Shown: positions 37,331 to 46,271, counted from the stretch's first letter. The stretch is DNA of 64,000 nucleotides from Flavobacterium sp. (GCF_027482425.1 NZ_JAIXWA010000041.1:1-64000), one strand, 5' to 3'. Made by a program: numbers and translations. The notes: generated by a model not told the origin, from the letters alone.

Positions 37331-38686
37331 TTATTCAATTAATCCTTTAACCTCATCAAAATGGAGTCCACCATAATTACCTGAACTCATGAGCAACAAG
37401 GCCGTGTGATCTAAATCGTAGGCAAACAAAAACGATTTAAATTCATCGGGATTCGTGTAAATAATCAAATCATTTCGCTTGAACGATTGTGCAATTTGCT
37501 CGTAGGTAACTTCTTCCAGTTGTTTAATTTTTACCGCATCAGGGGAATAGAACACTACAGCCACATCGGCCGCATCTAGAGCCCCTTCATATTCTTTTAA
37601 AAAAGCAGCGTTTAAGCTACTGTAGGTATGCAATTCAAGACAGGCTACCAATTGGCGGTCGGGATACTGGTTTTTAACCGCTTTGGTCGTAGCGGCGACT
37701 TTACTTGGGGAATGCGCAAAATCTTTATAAGCGACTTTAGTAGCACTTTCGGCAATTTTTTCCAATCGTTTGGAAGCGCCCTTGAAAGTGGCTATGGCTT
37801 CATAAAAATCGGCCTCATCCACACCCATACATTGGCAAACCCATTTGGCTCCAGCGAGATTATTGAGATTATGTGCCCCAAAGACTTCGATAGGCATAGG
37901 GCCTTCGGGGGTATCTAGCAAGGTTTTTCCATTTTTCACTTCATAACTTGCCGTTTGATACGGAATTTTACGAATAGTGTTTTGGGTCCCTTCGGCCACT
38001 TGCTTCACGTGGACATCTTCTTCATTATAAATCAAAATGCCGCCTTGCGTGATTTGATCTACAAAAATCTCAAATTGATGAACGTAATTTTCAAATGTGG
38101 GAAAAACGTTGATATGATCCCAAGCGATACCTGAAAGTAGGGCAATATTGGGTTGGTACAAATGAAATTTTGGACGTCGATCGATGGGAGAAGACAAATA
38201 TTCATCGCCTTCCAAGACGATAAAATCATTGGTTTCGGTAAGATGAACCATGGTGTCAAAACCTTCCAACTGCGCCCCTACCATGTAATCTACTGGAATA
38301 TTATGGAAATGCATCACATGTAAAATCATGGACGTGATGGTTGTTTTACCATGCGATCCTCCAATGACCACACGGGTTTTATGTTTGGATTGTTCGTACA
38401 GAAATTCGGGATAGGAATAGATTTTTAACCCCAACGCTTGGGCCCGTAATAATTCGGGATTATCGGCTTTGGCGTGCATTCCTAAAATCACAGCATCAAT
38501 ATCGGACGTTATTCTCTCGGGAAACCACCCCATCGCTTCGGGCAGTAAGCCTTTTTTTTGTAAACGTGATAAAGAGGGTTCAAAAATGGCATCATCGCTT
38601 CCTGTGACCTGAGCCCCTTTTTGATGAAGGGCTAAAGCTAAATTGTGCATGGCAGCCCCGCCTATCGCTATAAAATGTGTTCGCAT
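37331..38686 (-). CDS. mpl: UDP-N-acetylmuramate:L-alanyl-gamma-D-glutamyl-meso-diaminopimelate ligase
   Basis: The 451-residue Mur ligase has the MurC-like N-terminus (MRTHFIAIGGAAMHNLALAL, HAKADNPELL), the ATP-binding loop VVIGGSHGKTTITSMI, the carbamyl-Lys-type and central-domain motifs (LEGDEYLSSPIDRRPKFHLY, GIAWDHINVFPTF) and the C-terminal domain with DFAHSPSKVAATTKA. The GDEYLSSPIDRRPKF stretch is characteristic of Mpl, which reattaches recovered tripeptide to UDP-MurNAc in wall recycling. It lies 13 bases after the TPR gene and is likely co-transcribed with it. Confidence 0.94.
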   Translation of the reverse strand: MRTHFIAIGGAAMHNLALALHQKGAQVTGSDDAIFEPSLSRLQKKGLLPEAMGWFPERITSDIDAVILGMHAKADNPELLRAQALGLKIYSYPEFLYEQSKHKTRVVIGGSHGKTTITSMILHVMHFHNIPVDYMVGAQLEGFDTMVHLTETNDFIVLEGDEYLSSPIDRRPKFHLYQPNIALLSGIAWDHINVFPTFENYVHQFEIFVDQITQGGILIYNEEDVHVKQVAEGTQNTIRKIPYQTASYEVKNGKTLLDTPEGPMPIEVFGAHNLNNLAGAKWVCQCMGVDEADFYEAIATFKGASKRLEKIAESATKVAYKDFAHSPSKVAATTKAVKNQYPDRQLVACLELHTYSSLNAAFLKEYEGALDAADVAVVFYSPDAVKIKQLEEVTYEQIAQSFKRNDLIIYTNPDEFKSFLFAYDLDHTALLLMSSGNYGGLHFDEVKGLIE

Positions 38687-38699
38687 ATGTTTTGGACAA

Positions 38700-39389
38700 T
38701 TAACCCTCGAATTCTTCTTTTAATTTTCGGGCTTTTTCGGTGTTTTTTAATTTTTGTTGGTATAAATGATAGAGTTTTTGATACGTTGTTTTGGAATGCC
38801 CAATCTCGTGTGCTTTCAAATAATGCGCTTCGGCTTTGGTGTACCGTTTAAAATACTCATCGATGTATCCTTTGGCCATAAAGCCGTCTACTTTGGAAAT
38901 GCCCATCAATTCGTTGGCATATTTAATGGCTTTATTTTCGCTTCCCCCAAGAATACCGGGTAATTCCAAGTACAACATGACCAAAGCCCAACGGGTATCG
39001 ACATGTTTGGCATCTAATTGAGCGGCTTTCAGAAAGGCGTCTTCTACGTCATCAATCAAGCCTAGGGCTTTAAATTTACTTACCGATTTGGCTTTCATCC
39101 CCATAGCACCCCCATATTTATACCAATAATTGGCATTGTTGGGAAAACGTTTCTTCAAACTTCCATACCGATCAATGGCAGCATCCCAATCTTCTTGCTT
39201 TCCGGCAATATCACCAAGATACTCTATGGTTTTTGGCGCATTGGGTAACTCGCGCAAACTTTTCTCAAAACAAACTTTGGCTTGTTCCCACTTTTGGGCT
39301 TTAAACCATTGCTCGCCTTTTTCAAAATCCGATTGCGCCATTGTTCCTATTGAAAACAATAAAAATACGATTTGCATGCAACGTTTCAT
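38700..39389 (-). CDS. Exported TPR-repeat protein
   Basis: The 229-residue protein starts at the ATG of MKRCMQIVFLLFSIGTMAQS, chosen because AAGGAG lies four bases upstream; a TTG seven codons further upstream gives a longer but unlikely frame. After the signal peptide come about four tetratricopeptide-like units (FEKGEQWFKAQKWEQAKVCF, DAAIDRYGSLKKRFPNNANY, YTKAEAHYLKAHEIGHSKTT). No enzymatic motif. It precedes mpl by 13 bases. The terminator of the upstream peptidase gene ends only ~24 bases before this ATG, so expression may depend on read-through. Confidence 0.85.
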   Translation of the reverse strand: MKRCMQIVFLLFSIGTMAQSDFEKGEQWFKAQKWEQAKVCFEKSLRELPNAPKTIEYLGDIAGKQEDWDAAIDRYGSLKKRFPNNANYWYKYGGAMGMKAKSVSKFKALGLIDDVEDAFLKAAQLDAKHVDTRWALVMLYLELPGILGGSENKAIKYANELMGISKVDGFMAKGYIDEYFKRYTKAEAHYLKAHEIGHSKTTYQKLYHLYQQKLKNTEKARKLKEEFEG

Positions 39390-39412
39390 AAGCTCCTTCT
39401 TCGTTCTCAAAA

Positions 39413-39446
39413 ATAAAAAAACTCCGGCGATTGACCGGAGTTTTCA
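39413..39446 (-). terminator. Intrinsic terminator after the S46 peptidase gene
   Basis: ACTCCGG (39421-39427) and CCGGAGT (39435-39441) pair around 7 bases, with seven T on the minus strand. It is very near the ATG of the next gene on the same strand. Confidence 0.85.
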
Positions 39447-39463
39447 TATGATTTTATAGGAAA

Positions 39464-41614
39464 TTATTTGACTAAAGTCATTTCATCCACGATATGTTTC
39501 GCTCCAGCAAAATTTTCGATGACCCATAACACGTAACGAATGTCCACGTTGATGGTGCGTTGTAATTTTTTATCAAAAATAACATCCCCTGCCATCGCTT
39601 CAATGTTACCGTCGAAAGCCAATCCAATTAATTCCCCTTTACCATTCAATACTGGTGAACCCGAGTTACCTCCAGTGATGTCATTATCTGTCAAGAAATT
39701 CACGTGTAATGAACCATCTTTATCGGCATAACGTCCAAACTCCTTATTAGCATTCATTTCAAGAATACGCGTTGGTAAATCAAATTCGGCATCGCCTTTT
39801 TTGTATTTTTTCACCTGACCCGCCAAAGTAGTGTAGTTGTTAATGGTAGCATCATTGCGTTTGTCGGCGGGTAACGAACGAACTTTTCCATAGGTCAAAC
39901 GCAAGGTTGAGTTCGCGTCAGGATATTTTATAGTAGCAATTTTGGATTCGCGCAATCCTTCTACCAACAAACGGAAAGCCGCTCCAAAGTCGTTTTGTGC
40001 TTTGGCAATTTCATCCGATTTGGAATTGAAGTGCGTGATTAAATCGGCAGACAACACATACAAGGGATCGTTGGTCAATTGTCCTTCAGAAGGAAACTGT
40101 AAAAACGCTTTTACGCGGTCTAAAGAACCGAAAATTGATAGGTCAAAAGCGGCATTGACATAGCTCGTAAAATTATTTTGATTGGCTTCTCCAATTTTTT
40201 TCACCATTGGCGCCATAGGATAGCCTACCGCTTTGGTAGCATACAACGCTAATTGAGCCGCTAAAATATCACGCTCGGCAGGAATATGCATTTCTTTATA
40301 CATTTCTTCCGCCATTTCGGTTAGCATAGGCAACATTTGACTGCGCTTGGCTGCATCGGCTTTGGCATAGGTTTCCAATTGACGTCCCAGACTACGTGAA
40401 ATGGTACCCATTCCGGAAGTGCGCAACAATTGTTGTAAATAATTATCGTGACGCGACTTTTCATTGGTCAACGCATAATACTTGTTGATAGTTTCAACTA
40501 CGGTGCCGTATTTTGCTTTATTTTCGGCTTTGTTGGCCCATTTGTTGAATTTGGCTTCTTGAGCCGCTTTGGCTTTGGCGGTTTCAAACTTGGTCAACGC
40601 ATCAATCATTCCTTGACGGTTTTTCCAATAGTTGGCAGTAGAAGCATATTTGGACGCATAGATCAAATTTAAAGCAGCGCTTTGATCCATGTATTTTTTC
40701 ATATTGTCCATCCCTGTTTTGGCACCTTCTACCCAAGCTGGATAGGCAAACTTCACATTTTGCTCAATTCCTCCGGCGGGCATCCAACGGTTGGTACGAC
40801 CGGGATAACCCAAAATCATGGCAAAATCATTTTCTTTCACCCCTCCTAAATTTACAGGTAAATAATGTTTGGGTTTTAAAGGCACATTATTTTCAGAATA
40901 TTCCGCTGGTTTTCCATTGGCATCACCATAAATACGGAACATAGAGAAGTCAGCGGTATGACGAGGCCATTCCCAGTTGTCGGTGTCACCCCCAAATTTT
41001 CCTAAGCTTTCTGGAGGCGTTCCTACCAAACGGACGTCTTTATAATCTTGGTACACAAAATAGTAAAACTCATTCCCTTGGAAGAACGAACGAACAGAAA
41101 CGACATATTTCCCGCCTTCGTTATTTTCTTTTTCAATCTTGGCGATTTCGGCGTTGATGGCTTTTTCGCGCTCTGCTTCGGTCATTTTATCATTAACTAC
41201 CCCTAAAATTCGTTTGGTACAATCGTCCATACGAACAAAAAAGCGCACAAATAAACTAGACGGTTTTAATTCTCCTTTTTTATTGGCAGCCCAGTAGCCG
41301 TCTTTCAAATAATTTTTTTCTGCCGAAGACAATTCTGCAATAGCATCATAGCCACAGTGGTGGTTGGTTAAAACCAAACCGTCTTTGGAGATCACCTCAG
41401 CCGTACAACCTCCGTTAAATTGCACGATGGCATCTTTTAAACTGTGGTTATTAATGCTGTAAATCTCTTCAGCGGTAAGTTGTAGTCCCATTTTTTGCAT
41501 ATCGCGGTGATTCAACCGTTCGATAAACATCAAGAACCACATTCCCTCATCGGCTTTAAGCGAGAAAGGAGTTAAAAGCACTGCAGAGAGCAGTGTAAGT
41601 ACTAATTTTTTCAT
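39464..41614 (-). CDS. S46 family dipeptidyl-peptidase, DPP7-like
   Basis: The 716-residue exported serine peptidase begins with a signal peptide (MKKLVLTLLSAVLLTPFSLKA). The chymotrypsin-like triad is visible: His86 in TNHHCGYD, Asp near residue 210-220 in GGDTDNWEWPRH, and Ser651 in ITGGNSGSPVLNGKG. Eighteen residues after the Ser is Gly669 (LAFDGNIEAM); in this family Gly at that place is associated with DPP7 (broad, hydrophobic P1) and Arg with DPP11 (Asp/Glu P1), so I favour DPP7. It releases dipeptides from peptide N-termini in the periplasm for amino-acid nutrition. It follows the terminator of the metalloprotease gene and has its own terminator. Confidence 0.94.
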   Translation of the reverse strand: MKKLVLTLLSAVLLTPFSLKADEGMWFLMFIERLNHRDMQKMGLQLTAEEIYSINNHSLKDAIVQFNGGCTAEVISKDGLVLTNHHCGYDAIAELSSAEKNYLKDGYWAANKKGELKPSSLFVRFFVRMDDCTKRILGVVNDKMTEAEREKAINAEIAKIEKENNEGGKYVVSVRSFFQGNEFYYFVYQDYKDVRLVGTPPESLGKFGGDTDNWEWPRHTADFSMFRIYGDANGKPAEYSENNVPLKPKHYLPVNLGGVKENDFAMILGYPGRTNRWMPAGGIEQNVKFAYPAWVEGAKTGMDNMKKYMDQSAALNLIYASKYASTANYWKNRQGMIDALTKFETAKAKAAQEAKFNKWANKAENKAKYGTVVETINKYYALTNEKSRHDNYLQQLLRTSGMGTISRSLGRQLETYAKADAAKRSQMLPMLTEMAEEMYKEMHIPAERDILAAQLALYATKAVGYPMAPMVKKIGEANQNNFTSYVNAAFDLSIFGSLDRVKAFLQFPSEGQLTNDPLYVLSADLITHFNSKSDEIAKAQNDFGAAFRLLVEGLRESKIATIKYPDANSTLRLTYGKVRSLPADKRNDATINNYTTLAGQVKKYKKGDAEFDLPTRILEMNANKEFGRYADKDGSLHVNFLTDNDITGGNSGSPVLNGKGELIGLAFDGNIEAMAGDVIFDKKLQRTINVDIRYVLWVIENFAGAKHIVDEMTLVK

Positions 41615-41637
41615 GGTAGTTTGTTTGTAATTATGCT

Positions 41638-41680
41638 ATAAAAAAAGAATTGTAAATAAACGGATTTACTTACAATTCTT
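41638..41680 (-). terminator. Long-stem terminator after the T9SS metalloprotease gene
   Basis: AAGAATTGTAA pairs with TTACAATTCTT, extended inward by TAAA/TTTA, followed by six to seven T on the minus strand. It ends about 24 bases before the ATG of the S46 peptidase gene. Confidence 0.85.
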
Positions 41681-41700
41681 CAATGGTTTTATGAAAATTT

Positions 41701-43011
41701 TTATTCTACAACAATTTTCTTGGTTGCAATTCCTTCTTGTGTGCGTAACATTACAAAATACACTCCTTTTTGAGCAGAAGGTAAGGTAATAGTGCGAACC
41801 AATTCGCTATTGTTTACTTGCTCTTCATCGACAATTACACGACCCATGGCATCATAGACTTGTAAGGTATAATTAGCAATAGGATTGGCAAACTGAACGG
41901 CGAAAGTTCCGTTGTTTGGGTTGGGTGCCAACGTAAATTGATTTTTCAAAATTTCTTCATTTCCTAGAGTATTCATATTGAATTGAGAAGAAATAGCATT
42001 GTACCAAGCGGTCATTCGGGTAGCCTGACCCGCGGTGAACATGTACATACAAACATCTTGTACATAATCCATATAGTTCATCGTCAATTGTGGATTACCC
42101 GTACAAGAACTTGCTACATCTCCTGCGGGTAAGCAATCATATTCTGGGGTATTTGTAGATTCTGTATCACATACACGGTCACCAGATGTAGCACAATTGG
42201 AACCGTCACAAGCTTGAAAAGTATGCGCTAAATTAAAGAAGTGACCTAATTCGTGAGTTAATGTTCTACCTCTATTGTATGGTGCTTGAGGTGCATACCC
42301 AGAACAAGTTGCTGGAGTTGTTGTCATGTTTGCTCCAAATGCATTGTTGTCAATAACCACCGTCATTCCTTGTGAGGGCGACCCTCCTAGGGGAGAAAAT
42401 CCTAAGATACCTCCAGTTAAATTTCGTACTACTAAGTTCATATAACCGGACCAAGTTGAATCTTGATTACACCCATCGGTACAACCAATATTCCCTGAAG
42501 CCAAGAAATCGGTACCAAAAGTTACCGCTAAAGTCCCATTACTTAGACCCGTTCCAGCAGGGTGGTTTTGGGTAGCAAGAATAAATTGCACATCCATACT
42601 TCCAACATTGGTATTGGGATAGAATGAACTAGCACTACTCCACAACGAAATATCGGAATTCGTCGCATTGTAGTCAGCATTTAAAATATTTACCTGTGTC
42701 TGAGCCAATGCGCGCAAACATGATTTCAATGATTCTGAAGAATTATTCGCAACCGCTGGATAATGCACGGCCACTGGAATACGGATGGTTACGTTGGGAG
42801 CTGCTTGAGTTACTTGACCAGAACGTGCTTCCAATTGCTCTGTAACTAATCGTCGCAACTCGGTTTCAAAACGGTCTTGCAACGCTTGGTGTTGCTGTTT
42901 CATCACCGGATTGGCCATCAATTTTTCCATGTAGGCATCGACACCGCAGGTACGTTGTTGCGCAAATCCTAACTGTGCGATACACAAAGCGAAAAGTAAT
43001 CGTAATTTCAT
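41701..43011 (-). CDS. Pappalysin-like (M43) zinc metalloprotease with T9SS sorting domain
   Basis: The 436-residue protein has a signal peptide (MKLRLLFALCIAQLGFAQ), a probable propeptide to about residue 70, and a metzincin catalytic domain with the extended zinc motif HELGHFFNLAH (His253, Glu254, His257, His263) and a Met-turn at MNYMDYVQD (Met314). Multiple cysteines fit disulfide pairs of the M43B family. The C-terminal ~80 residues are a type-A T9SS signal (FTLAPNPNNGTFAVQF...GVYFVMLRTQEGIATKKIVVE). It is therefore a secreted or surface protease. A good promoter lies upstream (TTTG-N18-TACATTTG). Substrate unknown. Confidence 0.93.
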   Translation of the reverse strand: MKLRLLFALCIAQLGFAQQRTCGVDAYMEKLMANPVMKQQHQALQDRFETELRRLVTEQLEARSGQVTQAAPNVTIRIPVAVHYPAVANNSSESLKSCLRALAQTQVNILNADYNATNSDISLWSSASSFYPNTNVGSMDVQFILATQNHPAGTGLSNGTLAVTFGTDFLASGNIGCTDGCNQDSTWSGYMNLVVRNLTGGILGFSPLGGSPSQGMTVVIDNNAFGANMTTTPATCSGYAPQAPYNRGRTLTHELGHFFNLAHTFQACDGSNCATSGDRVCDTESTNTPEYDCLPAGDVASSCTGNPQLTMNYMDYVQDVCMYMFTAGQATRMTAWYNAISSQFNMNTLGNEEILKNQFTLAPNPNNGTFAVQFANPIANYTLQVYDAMGRVIVDEEQVNNSELVRTITLPSAQKGVYFVMLRTQEGIATKKIVVE

Positions 43012-43064
43012 AAAATGTAATTTAAATTTTTAGTGGTATAGCCTTATTGATTTATAAAATTTAG

Positions 43065-43094
43065 CAAATGTAGCCTATTTTTCTTGAAATCAAA
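43065..43094 (-). promoter_or_regulatory. Promoter of the M43 metalloprotease gene
   Basis: On the minus strand TTTG (43094-43091), 18 bases, TACATTTG (43072-43065), close to the Bacteroidota consensus. Predicted leader about 47 bases. Confidence 0.65.
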
Positions 43095-43123
43095 GCAGTA
43101 AACGTAATTCTTGCTTGTTATTA

Positions 43124-44125
43124 TTAGGAATTTAACATTTTCCACAACATATCCTTTAACTCTTGTAAGCCTTGCTGTGCCACCGAGGAGATAAACAGGT
43201 ATGGAATCTGTTGAAAGTCACGATCCAATAGTAGCCTCATCTCTGCTTGAAGTTCAGCATCGAGCATATCGCTTTTGGAAATCACCAACAAGCGTTCTTT
43301 GTCGAGAAGCTCGGGATTATAGCGGCGTAATTCATCCAACAAAATGTCGTATTCTTTTTTGATATCATCGGCATCGGCGGGGACTAAAAACAAGAGTGTC
43401 GAATTGCGTTCAATGTGGCGTAAAAAGTAATGCCCGAGTCCTTTCCCTTCGGCAGCTCCCTCAATAATCCCAGGAATATCGGCCATGACAAACGATTGAA
43501 AATCGCGATAGGCCACGATACCAAGGTTAGGCTTTAAGGTCGTAAATGGGTAATCGGCTATTTTGGGTTTGGCCGAGGTGAGCACCGATAATAATGTTGA
43601 TTTTCCAGCATTGGGAAAACCGACCAATCCTACATCGGCTAAGACCTTTAACTCGAGAATCACATCGTGTTCTTCGGGGGGCATCCCGGGTTGAGCATAG
43701 CGTGGGGTTTGGTTGGTGGCGCTGCGAAAGTGCCAGTTCCCTAACCCCCCTTTACCGCCGCGGGCTACGATTTTTTCTTCGCCATGTTCGGTGATTTCAA
43801 ACAAGACTTCTTCGGTTTCTTGGTCTTTGACGACCGTTCCGAGGGGGACTTCAATGATTTTATCTTCGCCGTCGTGTCCGGTGCTTCGACTGCTTCCGCC
43901 ATCGCCGCCGTGGCCCGCTTTGACGTGTTTGGTAAATTTCAAATGAAAAAGCGTCCACAGGTTTTTGTTGCCGCGCAAGATCACGTGGCCGCCTCGACCA
44001 CCGTCACCGCCGTCGGGACCGCCTTTTTCGATAAATTTTTCACGATGTAAATGCGTAGACCCTTTGCCTCCTTTACCGGAGCTCACATAAATCTTTACAT
44101 AGTCTACAAAATTTCCTTCTGTCAT
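43124..44125 (-). CDS. obgE: Obg family GTPase
   Basis: The 333-residue protein has the glycine-rich Obg domain (residues 1-160: [41 protein letters not shown]) and a G domain with [13 protein letters not shown] (G1), [13 protein letters not shown] (G2), [17 protein letters not shown] (G3), SKSD (G4) and ISSVAQ (G5). The optional C-terminal OCT domain is absent. Obg proteins act in 50S maturation and stress signalling. The 177-base spacer upstream is unusually structured: a strong hairpin ends 15 bases before the ATG, and a structured repeat lies beyond it. Confidence 0.96.
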   Translation of the reverse strand: MTEGNFVDYVKIYVSSGKGGKGSTHLHREKFIEKGGPDGGDGGRGGHVILRGNKNLWTLFHLKFTKHVKAGHGGDGGSSRSTGHDGEDKIIEVPLGTVVKDQETEEVLFEITEHGEEKIVARGGKGGLGNWHFRSATNQTPRYAQPGMPPEEHDVILELKVLADVGLVGFPNAGKSTLLSVLTSAKPKIADYPFTTLKPNLGIVAYRDFQSFVMADIPGIIEGAAEGKGLGHYFLRHIERNSTLLFLVPADADDIKKEYDILLDELRRYNPELLDKERLLVISKSDMLDAELQAEMRLLLDRDFQQIPYLFISSVAQQGLQELKDMLWKMLNS

Positions 44126-44140
44126 GGGTTTGGTATTGGG

Positions 44141-44168
44141 TCAGCCTGTAGTGAAGCACTCAGGCTGA
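44141..44168 (-). promoter_or_regulatory. Strong hairpin just upstream of obgE
   Basis: TCAGCCTG (44141-44148) pairs with CAGGCTGA (44161-44168) and, past a single bulged base, AGTG pairs with CACT around an AAG loop: 12 bp in all. No T run follows, so it is not a terminator. It ends 15 bases from the obgE ATG, where it could affect translation. A second hairpin (AGGAAC/GTTCCT, 44172-44193) lies next to it. Confidence 0.5.
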
Positions 44169-44215
44169 ATAAGGAACACGGTTAGGGGTTCCTGTTGAAA
44201 ACGATTCGTGTATTC

Positions 44216-44303
44216 TAGCCCCGGGAACGCCGGCATCCCGCGGTTTTCGCGGATATAGGCAATCACGGGAAGGGGTTTAATCGGGTTGTGGGGTGCTTGC
44301 TCC
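44216..44303 (+). repeat. Structured intergenic repeat, copy B (3' of CNNM/CorC gene)
   Basis: Reads TAGCCCCG, CGGCATCC, inner stem ATCC/GGAT enclosing GCG-GTTTT-CGC, GGATATAGGC, CACGGGA, AGGGGTTT and TTGCTCC, the same ordered blocks as copy A at 32136-32228. Sequence in the inner loop differs while pairing is kept. The element ends at the stop codon of the upstream CNNM gene (minus strand), so both copies have the same orientation relative to the gene they follow. Confidence 0.6.
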
Positions 44304-45583
44304 TACTGATCGGCCACATAAGGGGCAACGCGTATCTTCTCGACCTTGGCGCCTGCAGTTTCCAAAATGGTGAACTGCATTTTATTCCAAATCAGGAGTT
44401 CCCCTTGCTTGGGAATATACCCCATTTCGGTGGTGATTAGGCCGCTAACGGTGGTCACTTCGTAATCGCCTATCAGCTCGTCCATATCAAAATAGGTGAG
44501 AAAATCATGCAACGAATATTGTCCGTCTACGGTCCAAGTACCATCAGGTTCAGCCACTAACTGGTATTCATCTTCATCAAAATCGGATGCATCCCCTACC
44601 AAGGCCTCCAAAATATCGTTGAGCGTAATAATTCCTTGGAAAATCCCGTGTTCATCGACAATCAAGGCTTGGTGATTTTTGGTGGTTTTAAAATTTTCAA
44701 GCGCTTTGTAAGCCGATGTATGTTCGATCAAATAGGTGGCTTCCCTTGTAATCTCATTGACTTTAAAGTCTTTTTGCTCCAATCCCACAAACAAATCCTT
44801 GAGCAAAACAATCCCTTTCACCTCATCGAGATTGTCTTCGCAAACAGGGTATACGGAATGCATTTCGTTGAGAATTTTATCTTTGATTTCGTCAAAAGTA
44901 TCTTCCATCGTGAGGTATACCACATCGTTGCGGTGCGTCATGAGGGAATTGACTTTACGATCGCCGATGTGAAAAACGCGTTCCACGATATCTTGCTCAA
45001 TTTCTTGCACCTCACCTACTTCGGTTCCTTCTTTGATGATGGCTTTGATTTCTTCTTCGGTGACTTTACCGTCGGCGGTGGGTTTGATTTGAAACAGTTT
45101 CAAAAGTGCCTCTGTGGAAGTGGTCAACAACCAGACGAAGGGCATAGTGATTTTGGACACGAGTTTCATGGGTACAGCCACGGCTTTGGCGATTCCTTCG
45201 GGAAAATTTAGGCCAATGCGTTTGGGTAGTAATTCGCCTAAAACTAGGGAGAAAAAGGTAAGTACTACCACCACAACGATGGTGGCCAACGAATCGGCGT
45301 AGGGGGCTAGCGCGGGTAATCCGGCAATAGCATCTTGCACATCTTGGGTAACTTTCTCCCCGGAGTAAATCCCAGTAAGAATCCCGATTAAGGTAATCCC
45401 TATTTGTACGGTGGACAAAAATTTATTGGGAGAATTGGCCAAATCAAGCGCGGCCTTGGCGTTTGAATTGCCTTTTTTGGCCGCCGTTTCCAGTCGGTTT
45501 TTACGCGCCGAAATTAAGGCGATTTCCGACATTGAAAAGACCCCGTTGAGAAGGATTAAAAAGAGAATAATCAGTATTTCCAT
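44303..45583 (-). CDS. CNNM/CorC family membrane protein (DUF21-CBS-CorC)
   Basis: The 426-residue protein has a DUF21 (CNNM) transmembrane domain in the first ~190 residues with about four hydrophobic segments (MEILIILFLILLNGVFSMSE, TIVVVVVLTFFSLVLGELLP). A CBS pair follows at about 205-335 (RKVNSLMTHRNDVVYLTMED, HQALIVDEHGIFQGIITLND), then a C-terminal CorC_HlyC domain (ISLHDFLTYFDMDEL-like, MGYIPKQGELLIW). Relatives are linked to magnesium/cobalt efflux; the old label haemolysin is not supported. It lies downstream of the adk terminator, and its stop codon touches the structured repeat. Confidence 0.92.
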   Translation of the reverse strand: MEILIILFLILLNGVFSMSEIALISARKNRLETAAKKGNSNAKAALDLANSPNKFLSTVQIGITLIGILTGIYSGEKVTQDVQDAIAGLPALAPYADSLATIVVVVVLTFFSLVLGELLPKRIGLNFPEGIAKAVAVPMKLVSKITMPFVWLLTTSTEALLKLFQIKPTADGKVTEEEIKAIIKEGTEVGEVQEIEQDIVERVFHIGDRKVNSLMTHRNDVVYLTMEDTFDEIKDKILNEMHSVYPVCEDNLDEVKGIVLLKDLFVGLEQKDFKVNEITREATYLIEHTSAYKALENFKTTKNHQALIVDEHGIFQGIITLNDILEALVGDASDFDEDEYQLVAEPDGTWTVDGQYSLHDFLTYFDMDELIGDYEVTTVSGLITTEMGYIPKQGELLIWNKMQFTILETAGAKVEKIRVAPYVADQ

Positions 45584-45592
45584 AGGCTGTCA

Positions 45593-45634
45593 CAAAAAAA
45601 GAGCCTTCGTCCCGAAGTCCGAAAATGCTCTTTT
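45593..45634 (-). terminator. Terminator after adk
   Basis: AAAGAGC and GCTCTTT (45598-45604 with 45627-45633) pair on the minus strand, with a partly paired GC-rich loop and a following run of seven T. Confidence 0.75.
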
Positions 45635-45693
45635 CTGGTGTACAAATATCTTAAAAATTATTGAATTACGGCTAACATTCAACCGATTCCTAT

Positions 45694-46266
45694 TTAAAAT
45701 GTATCCAATACAGCACTCAAACGCGCGGTAACTTCGGCGATATTTCCAATGCCATCGACCGCATAAAACTTTCCTTGGGCTTGGTAATACGCCATGAGAG
45801 GGGCAGTTTTTTCGTTGTATTCTTGGTAACGGTTGCGAATTTTTTCTTCGTCTTGATCGTCGGGACGACCTGAGGTTTTACCGCGTTCCAGCAAACGAGC
45901 CACGAGAATTTCATCGTCGGCTTCCAGGGCCACGGTGGCGCGAATAGACTCGCCTTTCGACGCTAGAAAAGCATCTAAGGCTTGGGCTTGCGCAAGGGTG
46001 CGTGGAAAACCATCAAACAAGAACCCAGCGGAATCGGGATTTTTTTCGACTTCGCTTTGCAACATTTGTATCGTCACAGCGTCGGGTACCAAATCGCCTT
46101 TATCCATATAGGTTTTGGCCAATTGACCCAACTCGGTTTCATTTTTAATATTGTATCGAAAAATGTCCCCTGTGGATAGGTGCGTTAAGTTGTATTTTTC
46201 CTTCAAAAATTCGGCTTGGGTTCCTTTTCCTGCTCCAGGCTTCCCAAAAAGAACGATATTAATCAT
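45694..46266 (-). CDS. adk: Adenylate kinase
   Basis: The 190-residue short-form enzyme interconverts ATP + AMP and 2 ADP. The P-loop is FGKPGAGKGTQAEFLKEKY, the AMP-binding region THLSTGDIFRYNIK and FLFDGFPRTLAQAQAL, and the short LID segment LLERGKTSGRPDDQDEEKIR lacks zinc cysteines. It follows hpt on the same strand; the 96-base spacer is filled by a heptamer tandem array. Confidence 0.96.
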   Translation of the reverse strand: MINIVLFGKPGAGKGTQAEFLKEKYNLTHLSTGDIFRYNIKNETELGQLAKTYMDKGDLVPDAVTIQMLQSEVEKNPDSAGFLFDGFPRTLAQAQALDAFLASKGESIRATVALEADDEILVARLLERGKTSGRPDDQDEEKIRNRYQEYNEKTAPLMAYYQAQGKFYAVDGIGNIAEVTARLSAVLDTF

Positions 46267-46271
46267 TATGA

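Noticed and set aside
44636-45211. 191-codon open frame on the plus strand
   Set aside because: It lies wholly antisense within the CNNM/CorC gene, whose domains are clear; the translation is low-complexity and Phe/His-rich with no family resemblance.
44303-45583. Haemolysin annotation for the DUF21-CBS-CorC protein
   Set aside because: The domain layout fits CNNM/CorC membrane proteins; a cytolytic activity is not supported by any sequence feature.
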